DNA of 8,733 nt from Candidatus Bathyarchaeota archaeon (lineage in GTDB: Archaea; Thermoproteota; Bathyarchaeia; 40CM-2-53-6; RBG-13-38-9), in NCBI GenBank assembly GCA_018396565.1, contig JAGTQO010000014.1, forward strand, positions 18,468 to 27,200, read 5' to 3'. Positions 1 to 6,394 of the stretch are shown piece by piece (position 1 is the first letter of the stretch; the number at the start of each line of letters is the position of its first letter). The notes beneath the pieces were generated by a model that saw only the letters and a program-made list of their open reading frames with translations, ran no database searches and was not told the DNA's origin. Position numbers and translations under genes: made by a program.

Positions 1-2
1 TA

Positions 3-428
3 GGCACAGATCTCTCCGGAGTTTCCACTCCAAAATACAGGGTCTACTGCATCATTGGAGATGGTGAGTGTGACGAGGGGCAGATATGGGAGGCCGCGAT
101 GTCGGCGTCCCACTTCAAACTCGACAATCTTACAGTCATTTTGGATAAGAATATGTATCAGTCCACCGGTCCAGTATGTGAGGTTATGAATATTGAACCC
201 CTTGAAGATAAGTGGAGAAGTTTCGGATGGGCGATTCAGGAAATTGACGGCCACGATATCGGCCAGATTCTTGATGCTTTAGATTTTTCAATCCAGGTCA
301 AGGAGAAACCGAGCATAATCATTGCAAACACAGTCAAGGGCAAGGGTATTCCATCTCTCGAAGGCCATGTCCACTTCATAACCATCACCGACGAGATCTA
401 TTGGGAGGCCATGGAGCACCTCAAATGA
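3..428 (+). CDS. Transketolase-like N-terminal (TPP-binding) subunit, 5'-truncated by window edge
   Basis: The reading frame is open from base 3 with no start needed, so the gene begins before the window. The visible 141 residues are about half of a usual 270-280 aa split archaeal N-subunit. They contain the thiamine-diphosphate/Mg signature: GDGE (Asp codon 60-62), the EGQIWEAAM segment, and NLTVILDKN with the metal-binding Asn at 150-152. The family block VMNIEPLEDKWRSFGW and TVKGKG follow. Family members pair this subunit with a C-subunit to move two-carbon ketol units between sugar phosphates in the cytoplasm; the partner gene begins 15 bases downstream in the same frame. After TVKGKG the usual 'ENxxxWHG' stretch is altered to EGHVHFIT, so one His may be kept but its context is changed. 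The family is clear. The substrate is doubtful because of changes in the partner subunit. Confidence 0.85.
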   Translation, partial: GTDLSGVSTPKYRVYCIIGDGECDEGQIWEAAMSASHFKLDNLTVILDKNMYQSTGPVCEVMNIEPLEDKWRSFGWAIQEIDGHDIGQILDALDFSIQVKEKPSIIIANTVKGKGIPSLEGHVHFITITDEIYWEAMEHLK

Positions 429-443
429 TGTGGAACGAAGAAT

Positions 444-1409
444 ATGACCACGGAGATTCTGAGGGATAAGCCCGGCAAGAGTAGAGCAATGATCGAGGCG
501 CACAACGAAGCTTTGGTAGATCTTGCCGAGGCGAACGATAAAATAGTACTTCTCTATGCAGACTTTCCTAAGGGCACTGCGGGCCCATACTACAGAAGCA
601 AATTTCCGGACAGATTCTATGACTTCGGAATAGCAGAGGCCAACATGGTAACCGTAGCTGCAGGTTTGGCTGAGGCTGGGAAGATCCCTTACACTCATTG
701 CCACAGCATATTTGCGGTTGGGAGGGCTTACAATCAAATCAGACAGATCGCGTTCGACAGGTTCAATGTTAAGATGATCCTCTGCAACAGTGGTATATTC
801 TGGAGTTTCATGGGCGGATCTCACCAGTCAGTTGAAGATGTCCCTGCACTCAGAGCCATCCCCAACCTCACAATAATATCCCCTTCAGACCCTGTGGAGG
901 CTAAGAAAGCTACTATTGCAGCAGCTGATTATCCTGGCCCAATCGCCATCAGGCTCGCCGAGCCTCCGGTTCCAACAATCTACCGTGACGAGTACCCATT
1001 CATAATCGGCAGAGCTTTGACCCTGAGGGATGGCGACGATGTGACTTTAATATGTATGGGAATCATGGTACATACCGCTCTTGAAGCAGCTGACTTGCTT
1101 TTAAAGAAGGGGGTCAGCGCAAGAGTCATCAATATGCATACGGTCAAGCCACTCGATGAGGAGGCGATAATGAGATCAGCCAACGAGACCGGGGCGATAG
1201 TTACAGTCGAGGATACAAACATAATAGGCGGTTTAGGCAGCGCAGTAGCAGAACTCACCTCTGAGACCATACACATCCCAATTCGCAGGGTTGGAGTCAA
1301 GGACAGGTTCGGTCAGACTGGAAGCCCCACCGAACTTGCTCTCGAGTACGGGCTCTCCAGTACCAACATAGTCGAGGCGGCAATAGAGGTTATGAGTAGA
1401 AGGAGATAG
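444..1409 (+). CDS. Transketolase-like C-terminal subunit with altered sugar-phosphate pocket
   Basis: This 321 aa protein has the usual length of a split archaeal transketolase C-subunit: a pyrimidine-binding domain (about 11-180) and the C-terminal transketolase domain (about 190-315). The TPP-activating glutamate is present in FGIAEANM (Glu65), as are IRQIAF, GGSHQSVED and the late VEDTNIIGGLG motif. Counting against E. coli TktA from memory, the intersubunit phosphate/donor residues are mostly lost: Arg358 is kept (Arg14), but Ser385 is Gly44, His461 is Asn115, Asp469 is Met123 and Arg520 is Glu173. His473 is kept (His127). The spacing Glu411-His461 (50) is identical here, which supports the alignment. 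The enzyme should bind TPP with the upstream N-subunit, but its substrate may be unphosphorylated or differently charged. ATG at 444 is the only plausible start after the preceding stop; its Shine-Dalgarno is weak (GGA at 432-434). Confidence 0.9.
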   Translation: MTTEILRDKPGKSRAMIEAHNEALVDLAEANDKIVLLYADFPKGTAGPYYRSKFPDRFYDFGIAEANMVTVAAGLAEAGKIPYTHCHSIFAVGRAYNQIRQIAFDRFNVKMILCNSGIFWSFMGGSHQSVEDVPALRAIPNLTIISPSDPVEAKKATIAAADYPGPIAIRLAEPPVPTIYRDEYPFIIGRALTLRDGDDVTLICMGIMVHTALEAADLLLKKGVSARVINMHTVKPLDEEAIMRSANETGAIVTVEDTNIIGGLGSAVAELTSETIHIPIRRVGVKDRFGQTGSPTELALEYGLSSTNIVEAAIEVMSRRR

Positions 1410-1450
1410 AATGATAAAACAAATCAAGTTTTAACAATTATTAGTATGAA

Positions 1451-1455
1451 GGTGA
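1451..1455 (+). promoter_or_regulatory. Shine-Dalgarno favouring ATG 1461 for panB-like gene
   Basis: GGTGA ends 5 bases before ATG 1461 and lies inside the possible five-codon extension from ATG 1446. The sequence before 1446 is AT-rich with no Shine-Dalgarno. A leaderless transcript starting near 1446 would be the only support for the longer form. Confidence 0.5.
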
Positions 1456-1460
1456 ATTTG

Positions 1461-2336
1461 ATGAATGAAAAGAAGGTGACCATTCAACATCTGGTTGAGA
1501 TGAAGAAGAATGGTAGGAAGATAGTTGCAATCAGTCTATATGACTATCCAACAGCTGTATTCGCTGAGAAGGCTGGTGTCGATGTCATACTCGTAGGCGA
1601 CGGAAGTGTTGGCATGACCGCCCTCGGATATAGGAACACCGTACCTGTCACCATGGATGAGATGATTACCTTCTGTAAAGCTGTGGTTAGAGGTGCTAAG
1701 CATCCACTGATCATAGGCGATATGCCATTCATGTCCTACCATTCAAGTGTCGAGGAGGCTCTCAGAAACGCTGGAAGATTCATGAAGGAAGGCGGAGTTG
1801 ACGCGGTTAAGCTTGAGGGTGGAAGGGAGATCTCAGACAAGATCAAGGCTATAAGCGATGCCGGTATACCAGTATCAGGCCATATAGGACTCACTCCTCA
1901 GACAGCATCACTCGCTGGAGGATACAGGGCTCAAGGAAAGACTGCTGAAGAGGCGAAGAAGATCCTTGAGGACGCCATCACATTGGAGCGCAGCGGTGCA
2001 TTCGCACTGGTTATAGAATTTGTCACCGCTGAGCTGGCTGGCCTCATCTCCAAGAAACTCACCATTCCGGTCCTCGGCTGGGGTTCAGGACCATACTGCG
2101 ACGGGGTGGGTCTGAACATATCAGATATCCTCGGACTTTCTTTGGGGCTTTTTCCAAAATTTGCCAAAAGCTATGCGAATCTACATGACATATGCACAAA
2201 TGCTTTGATTGAATACAAGAAGGAAGTTCAAGAGGGGATATTCCCATCAAAAGAACATTCCGTAACTATGGATACATCAGAGTATGGGAAGATGATCTCA
2301 TGGAAAGAGTCGGAGATGAATGTCGACCATAATTGA
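1461..2336 (+). CDS. panB: PanB-family 3-methyl-2-oxobutanoate (ketopantoate) hydroxymethyltransferase
   Basis: The 291 aa protein is a phosphoenolpyruvate/pyruvate-type TIM barrel. PanB moves a hydroxymethyl group from methylene-H4F or methylene-H4MPT to 2-oxoisovalerate, giving ketopantoate for pantothenate and CoA. Visible family blocks are the SLYDYPTA strand, a metal Asp (Asp47), GDMPFMSY (metal Asp87), AVKLEGG (Lys117, metal Glu119), GHIGLTPQ, and the catalytic-base region ending in Glu186. Oddities: the usual GDS(L/V)GM loop reads GDGSVGM, one residue longer right after the metal Asp. The usual GxDST reads GYRNT (Arg58). The usual GIGAG reads GWGSG. About 28 residues follow the EEHS-like end that closes E. 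coli PanB. Orthodox PanB is likely, but a paralogue on another 2-oxoacid is possible. ATG 1461 has a Shine-Dalgarno and matches family N-termini; ATG 1446 would add five residues. It lies 51 bases after the transketolase C gene, probably co-transcribed. Confidence 0.85.
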   Translation: MNEKKVTIQHLVEMKKNGRKIVAISLYDYPTAVFAEKAGVDVILVGDGSVGMTALGYRNTVPVTMDEMITFCKAVVRGAKHPLIIGDMPFMSYHSSVEEALRNAGRFMKEGGVDAVKLEGGREISDKIKAISDAGIPVSGHIGLTPQTASLAGGYRAQGKTAEEAKKILEDAITLERSGAFALVIEFVTAELAGLISKKLTIPVLGWGSGPYCDGVGLNISDILGLSLGLFPKFAKSYANLHDICTNALIEYKKEVQEGIFPSKEHSVTMDTSEYGKMISWKESEMNVDHN

Positions 2337-2346
2337 GAAATCCCGT

Positions 2347-2801
2347 CTAAGAAATGTTCTGAGCAGGGCTTATTCTCATATACAGGCTAACGTCTATACC
2401 CCCTTACACTCTGCGTCACTATAGTCCTCAAACAAATTTAGGCAACGTCGCCCCCAGCCGATTTTTCCCCTTCAAAGTTAAACAGAGTTTAACACTGATT
2501 CTCGCAACCTCCAGCAGCCGACCACATTCCTTCTTAGCACAGTCTCAGCTGTAGCCCTCAGACCCTGGGATATTACACGAGCCTTGCACAGGCAAGAAGT
2601 AGACTTAACAGTCTCTAACCGCAGCTGAGAGTAGGCGAGACATGCGTGACCAGCCCCTCTATCCAGTGGTTTAGGTTCATCTGCCAGAATACCCATGTCA
2701 GATCCATTGAATTTCACCTTGAACTCATATCCTCCAATCCAACTGAGTTCTGTAATGAATTCTCCTCGCTTGACAATGTTTACACAAACTTTTGCCATCA
2801 C
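2347..2801 (-). pseudogene. Decayed OsmC-family (organic hydroperoxide/stress) gene with about five frameshifts
   Basis: Reading leftward from GTG 2801/ATG 2798, the first 50 or so residues match OsmC-family N-termini (GGYEFKVKFNGSD, then DEPKPL and GAG). The frame then changes near 2641-2655 to give SRLLSAAVRDC (from 2640), matching the family's core helix. It changes back near 2608 to give CLCKARV and GLRATAETVLRRN, changes near 2511 to give VARISVKLCLTLKGKN and GATLPKF, near 2431 to give EDYSDAECKG, and near 2400 to give GIDVSLYM with a stop at 2347-2349. Only two of the three frames alternate. Stitched together the pieces make about 150 residues in the right order, close to normal OsmC length. 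OsmC/Ohr proteins reduce organic peroxides through cysteines; the reading frame is broken here so function is unlikely. Adjoining genes show no frameshift, which argues for true decay, though local assembly error cannot be excluded. Confidence 0.75.
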
Positions 2802-2856
2802 TTATCGAGAGAAGATCTAACTAAGAATGCTTCTCCTAATATTTAGTGGCGGCTCG

Positions 2857-2909
2857 GAAAATTTTAGATAGGCTTGGCTACGATTACATTTAAAATTGCT
2901 TTAAAGGTG
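2857..2909 (+). promoter_or_regulatory. Candidate promoter and Shine-Dalgarno of the fwd-mch operon
   Basis: Two TATA-like boxes precede the GTG at 2917: ATTTTAGA at 2861-2868, preceded by a purine-rich CGGAAA that could serve as a BRE, and TTTAAAAT at 2889-2896. With the usual archaeal spacing of about 25 bases, the first would start transcription near 2888 and keep AGGTG (2905-2909), 7 bases before the GTG, as a Shine-Dalgarno. The second would give an essentially leaderless message. The first fits the Shine-Dalgarno better. This is inference from motifs only. Confidence 0.4.
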
Positions 2910-2916
2910 TGTCGGT

Positions 2917-3324
2917 GTGCCAAAGATTCAAGTTACTCTATTGACAGGGAGAAGTCTCGGACAAGGTAGGGCTAAGGAGCAGGGTAAACTTTCAGAACTA
3001 TATCTTGAGAGTGTCGCCTGCTGTGAGGTTCAACACGAAGACCTTCAAAATATCGGTCTGGAATACGGTAATAATATTCGGGTGACCTCTAATCATGGTT
3101 CGGTTGTAGTCAAGGTGGTGGCGCCAACCCAACCGCTGCCTCGCGGTGTAGTGTTCATGCCATACAGCATATGGGCGACCCAGATTTTGGGGTCCGACAC
3201 GGAGGGCACAGGCATGCCTACCTACAAGTGTATTCCTTGCACGGTTGAACCTGCGATTGACGAGAAGATTATGAGCATCGAAGAGTTAACCAAGAAATTT
3301 CCCAGAAAAAGGTCTAGAAGTTGA
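2917..3324 (+). CDS. fwdD: Formylmethanofuran dehydrogenase subunit D (molybdopterin-dinucleotide binding)
   Basis: The 135 aa protein is a small MGD-binding beta-barrel subunit that, with FwdB, holds the tungsten- or molybdenum-bis-pterin where CO2 is reduced to formate. Family features in order: TLLTGRSLGQG and KEQGKL near the N-terminus, the YLESVACCEV strand, GNNIRVTSNHGSVVVKV, the PxGVVFMP strand, and TGMPTYK followed by VEP. The usual GPWAN cofactor-loop motif reads SIWAT here, a noticeable change. The start is GTG 2917, chosen because AGGTG lies 7 bases upstream and the preceding frame has no better start. It is the first gene of the operon, 52 bases ahead of fwdB. Confidence 0.92.
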   Translation: MPKIQVTLLTGRSLGQGRAKEQGKLSELYLESVACCEVQHEDLQNIGLEYGNNIRVTSNHGSVVVKVVAPTQPLPRGVVFMPYSIWATQILGSDTEGTGMPTYKCIPCTVEPAIDEKIMSIEELTKKFPRKRSRS

Positions 3325-3362
3325 TCGTCTCCATGGCGCCGCTCAGTCTCATGAATAGGTTT

Positions 3363-3369
3363 GGAGGAT
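3363..3369 (+). promoter_or_regulatory. Strong Shine-Dalgarno of fwdB
   Basis: GGAGGAT ends 7 bases before ATG 3377. It is one of the two clearest ribosome-binding sites in the window (with mch) and fixes the fwdB start. Confidence 0.7.
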
Positions 3370-3376
3370 TATAGAG

Positions 3377-4693
3377 ATGGGGCTGGAAGAGTCAACCTTC
3401 AGGGATGTTGTGTGCACAGTGTGTGGGTGCTGTTGCGATCACTTAGAGGTTACTGTGAAGGAGGACACCGTTGTGAAAGTAAAGAATGCCTGCGCCATGT
3501 CTACCAGCAAGCTGCTCAATTATATGAATGAGAGGATTATGAAGCCTATGATCAGGCGTCGAGGTAGACTTTCAGGTTGCAGCTACCGCGACGCAGTCGA
3601 CGCAGCTGCTAAGATACTGTTGAAGTCTAGGTCCCCACTTTTATACGGTTGGAGTCTCACGAGTTGCGAGGCTGTAGAGGTCGGTGTCGAATTGGCTGAG
3701 GAGGTAGGGGGATTCATCGATAACACTACCTCCACATGCCACGGACCTACAATACTTGGAGTTCACGAGATAGGGGAGTCATCCTCCACATTGGGGGAGG
3801 TTAGGCACAGGGCCGACCTCATAATCTACTGGGGATGCAACCCCATCCACGCGCATCCACTCCATATGTCAAGATACACTTTGCTCAGTAAAGGTAGGTT
3901 CCGTAAGTCAAGGTCTGAGAGAACCCTCATAGTCGTCGACGTCAGAAGAACGGATACCGCGAAGATGGCTGATATGTTCATCCAGGTTGAGCCAAACAAG
4001 GATTATGAATTGATCTCGGCGCTGAGGGCTGCGGTTCGTGGCGACGAGATAGAGCAAGATGAAGTTGGAGGTGTGCCGACCGATTTGATTGAGGAGGTAG
4101 CTGAGATGCTGATAAGCTGCGATTTCGGTGCACTATTCTTCGGACTCGGCCTTACGATGAGTCCTGGTAAGAGCGAGAATGTCGATGCAGCTCTCAGCTT
4201 AGTCCGAGACTTGAACTCAAAGACAAAATTTGTAATAATTCCAATGAGGGGCCACTTCAATGTGAATGGTGCTAATAACGTAATGACTTGGATGACTGGC
4301 TACCCTTATGCAATCGATTTCACCAGAGGATTTCCATACTATAATCCAGGTGAAACATCGGCTGTGGACTTGCTGGCGAGGGGTGAATGCGACTCCGCCC
4401 TGATAGTCGCCTCCGACCCAGTATCCAACTTTCCATACAAAGCTACTTGCAACCTCACATCCATACCCCTGATAACAATAGACCCACACATAACCCCCAC
4501 AGTACTATGTTCAGACGTGGTTTTCCCATCAGCACTTGTTGGAATAGAGACATCTGGAACGGTCTACCGCATGGACGGTGTTCCATTAGTGGCTAGGAAA
4601 CTTGTTGAGCCGCCGAGAAACATAAGGTCCGATATTGAGATCCTTAGAGATATTCTTAGACGCTACCGAAACCTCAAGAGGTTAGGGAGATGA
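3377..4693 (+). CDS. fwdB: Formylmethanofuran dehydrogenase subunit B (W/Mo-pterin catalytic subunit)
   Basis: FwdB is the formate-dehydrogenase-like catalytic subunit reducing CO2 to formate with low-potential electrons; FwdA then joins the formate to methanofuran. The 438 aa length fits the family. The N-terminal [4Fe-4S] ligands are Cys13, Cys16, Cys20 (Cys-x2-Cys-x3-Cys) and Cys39. The metal-binding residue lies in TSTCHGPT: Cys121, encoded by TGC at 3737-3739, so this is a cysteine and not a selenocysteine enzyme. The LGEVRHRADLIIYWGCNP block, the PMRGHFNVNGA region and a C-terminal FPSALVGIETSGTVYRMDG segment are all typical of molybdopterin oxidoreductases of this branch. Tungsten versus molybdenum cannot be told from sequence. 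The stop overlaps the fwdA start by four bases (ATGA), implying translational coupling and equal dosage. Confidence 0.95.
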   Translation: MGLEESTFRDVVCTVCGCCCDHLEVTVKEDTVVKVKNACAMSTSKLLNYMNERIMKPMIRRRGRLSGCSYRDAVDAAAKILLKSRSPLLYGWSLTSCEAVEVGVELAEEVGGFIDNTTSTCHGPTILGVHEIGESSSTLGEVRHRADLIIYWGCNPIHAHPLHMSRYTLLSKGRFRKSRSERTLIVVDVRRTDTAKMADMFIQVEPNKDYELISALRAAVRGDEIEQDEVGGVPTDLIEEVAEMLISCDFGALFFGLGLTMSPGKSENVDAALSLVRDLNSKTKFVIIPMRGHFNVNGANNVMTWMTGYPYAIDFTRGFPYYNPGETSAVDLLARGECDSALIVASDPVSNFPYKATCNLTSIPLITIDPHITPTVLCSDVVFPSALVGIETSGTVYRMDGVPLVARKLVEPPRNIRSDIEILRDILRRYRNLKRLGR

Positions 4694-6393
4694 GTAGGGA
4701 AATCGCCATACTCAACGGAACAGTATTTGATCCCACAAACAGAATTTTTGGAGAGAGAATGGACATATTCGTAAAGGACGGCAAGATAGTTGGCTCCGCC
4801 AGCAGTAAGGCTCAGAGAATAGACGCCTCAGGTAAAGTTGTGATGCCTGGTGGTGTCGACATCCATTCACATATAGCAGGGTCGAAAGTAAATTCTGGAA
4901 GGCTTCTGAGGCCTGAAGACCATAGAAAGGATGTGGAGGTCAAGACCCCTACAACCCATTCGGGGGTTGGATACTCTATCCCATCAACATATACGACAGG
5001 ATACAGGTATGCTAAGATGGGCTATACCACGGTATTTGAGCCTGCAACTCCACCCCTGAAGACAAGACACACCCATGAAGAGCTTGATTCAACACCTATA
5101 ATCGATAAGGGATGTTTCCCATTATTCGGCAACAACTGGTTTGTAATGGAGTATCTTAGGGATGGCAAGGTTGAGGAGTGTGCAACCTATGTTGCTTGGA
5201 TGTTGAAGGCGCTTAAAGGCTACGCTATAAAGATAGTCGATCCAGGGGGTGTGGAGGTCTGGGGTTGGGGTAAATTCCTCAGGCACTTAGATGAAAAGGT
5301 TACACATTTCAACGTAACCCCAAGGGAGATAATCAGGGGCTTATGTAAGGTGAACAGGCTCCTTAACCTTCCACATCCAATCCATGTCCACACGAACAAC
5401 CTTGGTAATCCAGGAAACTACACAACAACAATTGAGACCATGGACACGGTCAGAGACATGGCGAACGGGAGTAAACCTATCGTACACATAACTCATGTGC
5501 AGTTCACGGGATTCTCAGGCTCATCATGGCTGAATCTGGGGTCAGGCGCCCCCGAAATCGCTGAATATGTCAATAAACATGGTCACGTCTCAGTCGATCT
5601 TGGCCAAATCATATTTGGCGATACTACAACAATGACCGCTGACGGACCATTCCAATACTTCCTCCATATGCTGACAGATAACAAGTGGGTGAACATGGAT
5701 GTCGAGGTTGAGACTGGTTCAGGAATAGTCCCCTTCCAATACAAAAGGAGCAACTACGTCAATGCTATTCAGTGGGGCATAGGACTCGAACTCGCCTTGC
5801 TCATCAAGGACCCTTGGAGAGTCTTCATGACGACAGACCATCCCAACGGCGGCCCCTTCACCTACTACCCAAGAGTCATTGCTTGGCTGATGAGCCGAAA
5901 GGCTAGGGAGAGAACATTGTCGAAGATCAATAGAACAGCAAGGAGGAGACTGACCCTACCGTCAATCGACAGAGAATACACATTGGAAGAGATAGCCACA
6001 ATCACTAGGGCAGCACCGGCAAGATCGTTAGGCTTGAAGAATAAGGGCCACTTTGGTCTAGGCGCCGACGCAGACATCGCAGTCTACGATATCAATCCAT
6101 CAGATATGGATGTTCTAAGAAGGAAGCCTGCCAAGTTGAGGAGGGCCTTCGGCCAGGCATGCTACACTATAAAGAACGGGGCAGTAGTGGTGAGGGATGG
6201 TAAAATCTTGAAGAGCCCATTTGGGAGAACATTCTACGTCGAGAGTCAAACAAAACCGGAGATCGAGTCAAACCTTCTAAGAAGTATAGAGACAAGATTC
6301 AGGGACTATTATACGGTCGGGATTGAAAACTATCAGATAAACGAAAGCTACCTCAGATACCCCGCCAAGGTAAGATGTGAGGCGGAAATCTAG
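4690..6393 (+). CDS. fwdA: Formylmethanofuran dehydrogenase subunit A (binuclear metal amidohydrolase)
   Basis: The 567 aa protein is a dihydroorotase/urease-type amidohydrolase that condenses formate, delivered by an internal tunnel from FwdB, with methanofuran. The metal ligands are visible: His59 and His61 in DIHSHIAG, Lys181 in AIKIVDPGG (the carboxylated lysine), His232/His234 in HVHTNN, His266/His269 in HITHVQF and Asp383 in TTDHPNGG. Which of the latter histidines bind metal is taken from the family, not seen. The FTYYPRVIAWLMS block and a C-terminal amidohydrolase strand region (DADIAVYDI) complete the fold. No loss of a key residue was noticed. The start overlaps the fwdB stop by four bases, with GAGGT at 4678-4682 as Shine-Dalgarno. 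The stop is followed one base later by the preferred fwdC start. Confidence 0.97.
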   Translation: MSREIAILNGTVFDPTNRIFGERMDIFVKDGKIVGSASSKAQRIDASGKVVMPGGVDIHSHIAGSKVNSGRLLRPEDHRKDVEVKTPTTHSGVGYSIPSTYTTGYRYAKMGYTTVFEPATPPLKTRHTHEELDSTPIIDKGCFPLFGNNWFVMEYLRDGKVEECATYVAWMLKALKGYAIKIVDPGGVEVWGWGKFLRHLDEKVTHFNVTPREIIRGLCKVNRLLNLPHPIHVHTNNLGNPGNYTTTIETMDTVRDMANGSKPIVHITHVQFTGFSGSSWLNLGSGAPEIAEYVNKHGHVSVDLGQIIFGDTTTMTADGPFQYFLHMLTDNKWVNMDVEVETGSGIVPFQYKRSNYVNAIQWGIGLELALLIKDPWRVFMTTDHPNGGPFTYYPRVIAWLMSRKARERTLSKINRTARRRLTLPSIDREYTLEEIATITRAAPARSLGLKNKGHFGLGADADIAVYDINPSDMDVLRRKPAKLRRAFGQACYTIKNGAVVVRDGKILKSPFGRTFYVESQTKPEIESNLLRSIETRFRDYYTVGIENYQINESYLRYPAKVRCEAEI

Positions 6394-6394
6394 A

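Noticed and set aside
288..824. A 178-codon minus-strand open frame opposite the two transketolase genes
   Set aside because: It lies across two well-supported plus-strand genes and its translation resembles no protein family I know; it is a coding-strand shadow.
2478..2801. An apparently intact 107 aa minus-strand protein
   Set aside because: Its N-terminal part is OsmC-like, but the last part is out of frame and the missing core and C-terminus are found in the other frame, so it is annotated as a broken gene and not as a real small protein.
2646..2846. A 66-codon plus-strand open frame in the gap before fwdD
   Set aside because: It is antisense to the OsmC remnant, has no Shine-Dalgarno I can see, and shows no family features.
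3737..3739. Possible selenocysteine at the FwdB metal ligand, as in some methanogen enzymes
   Set aside because: The codon is TGC, an ordinary cysteine.
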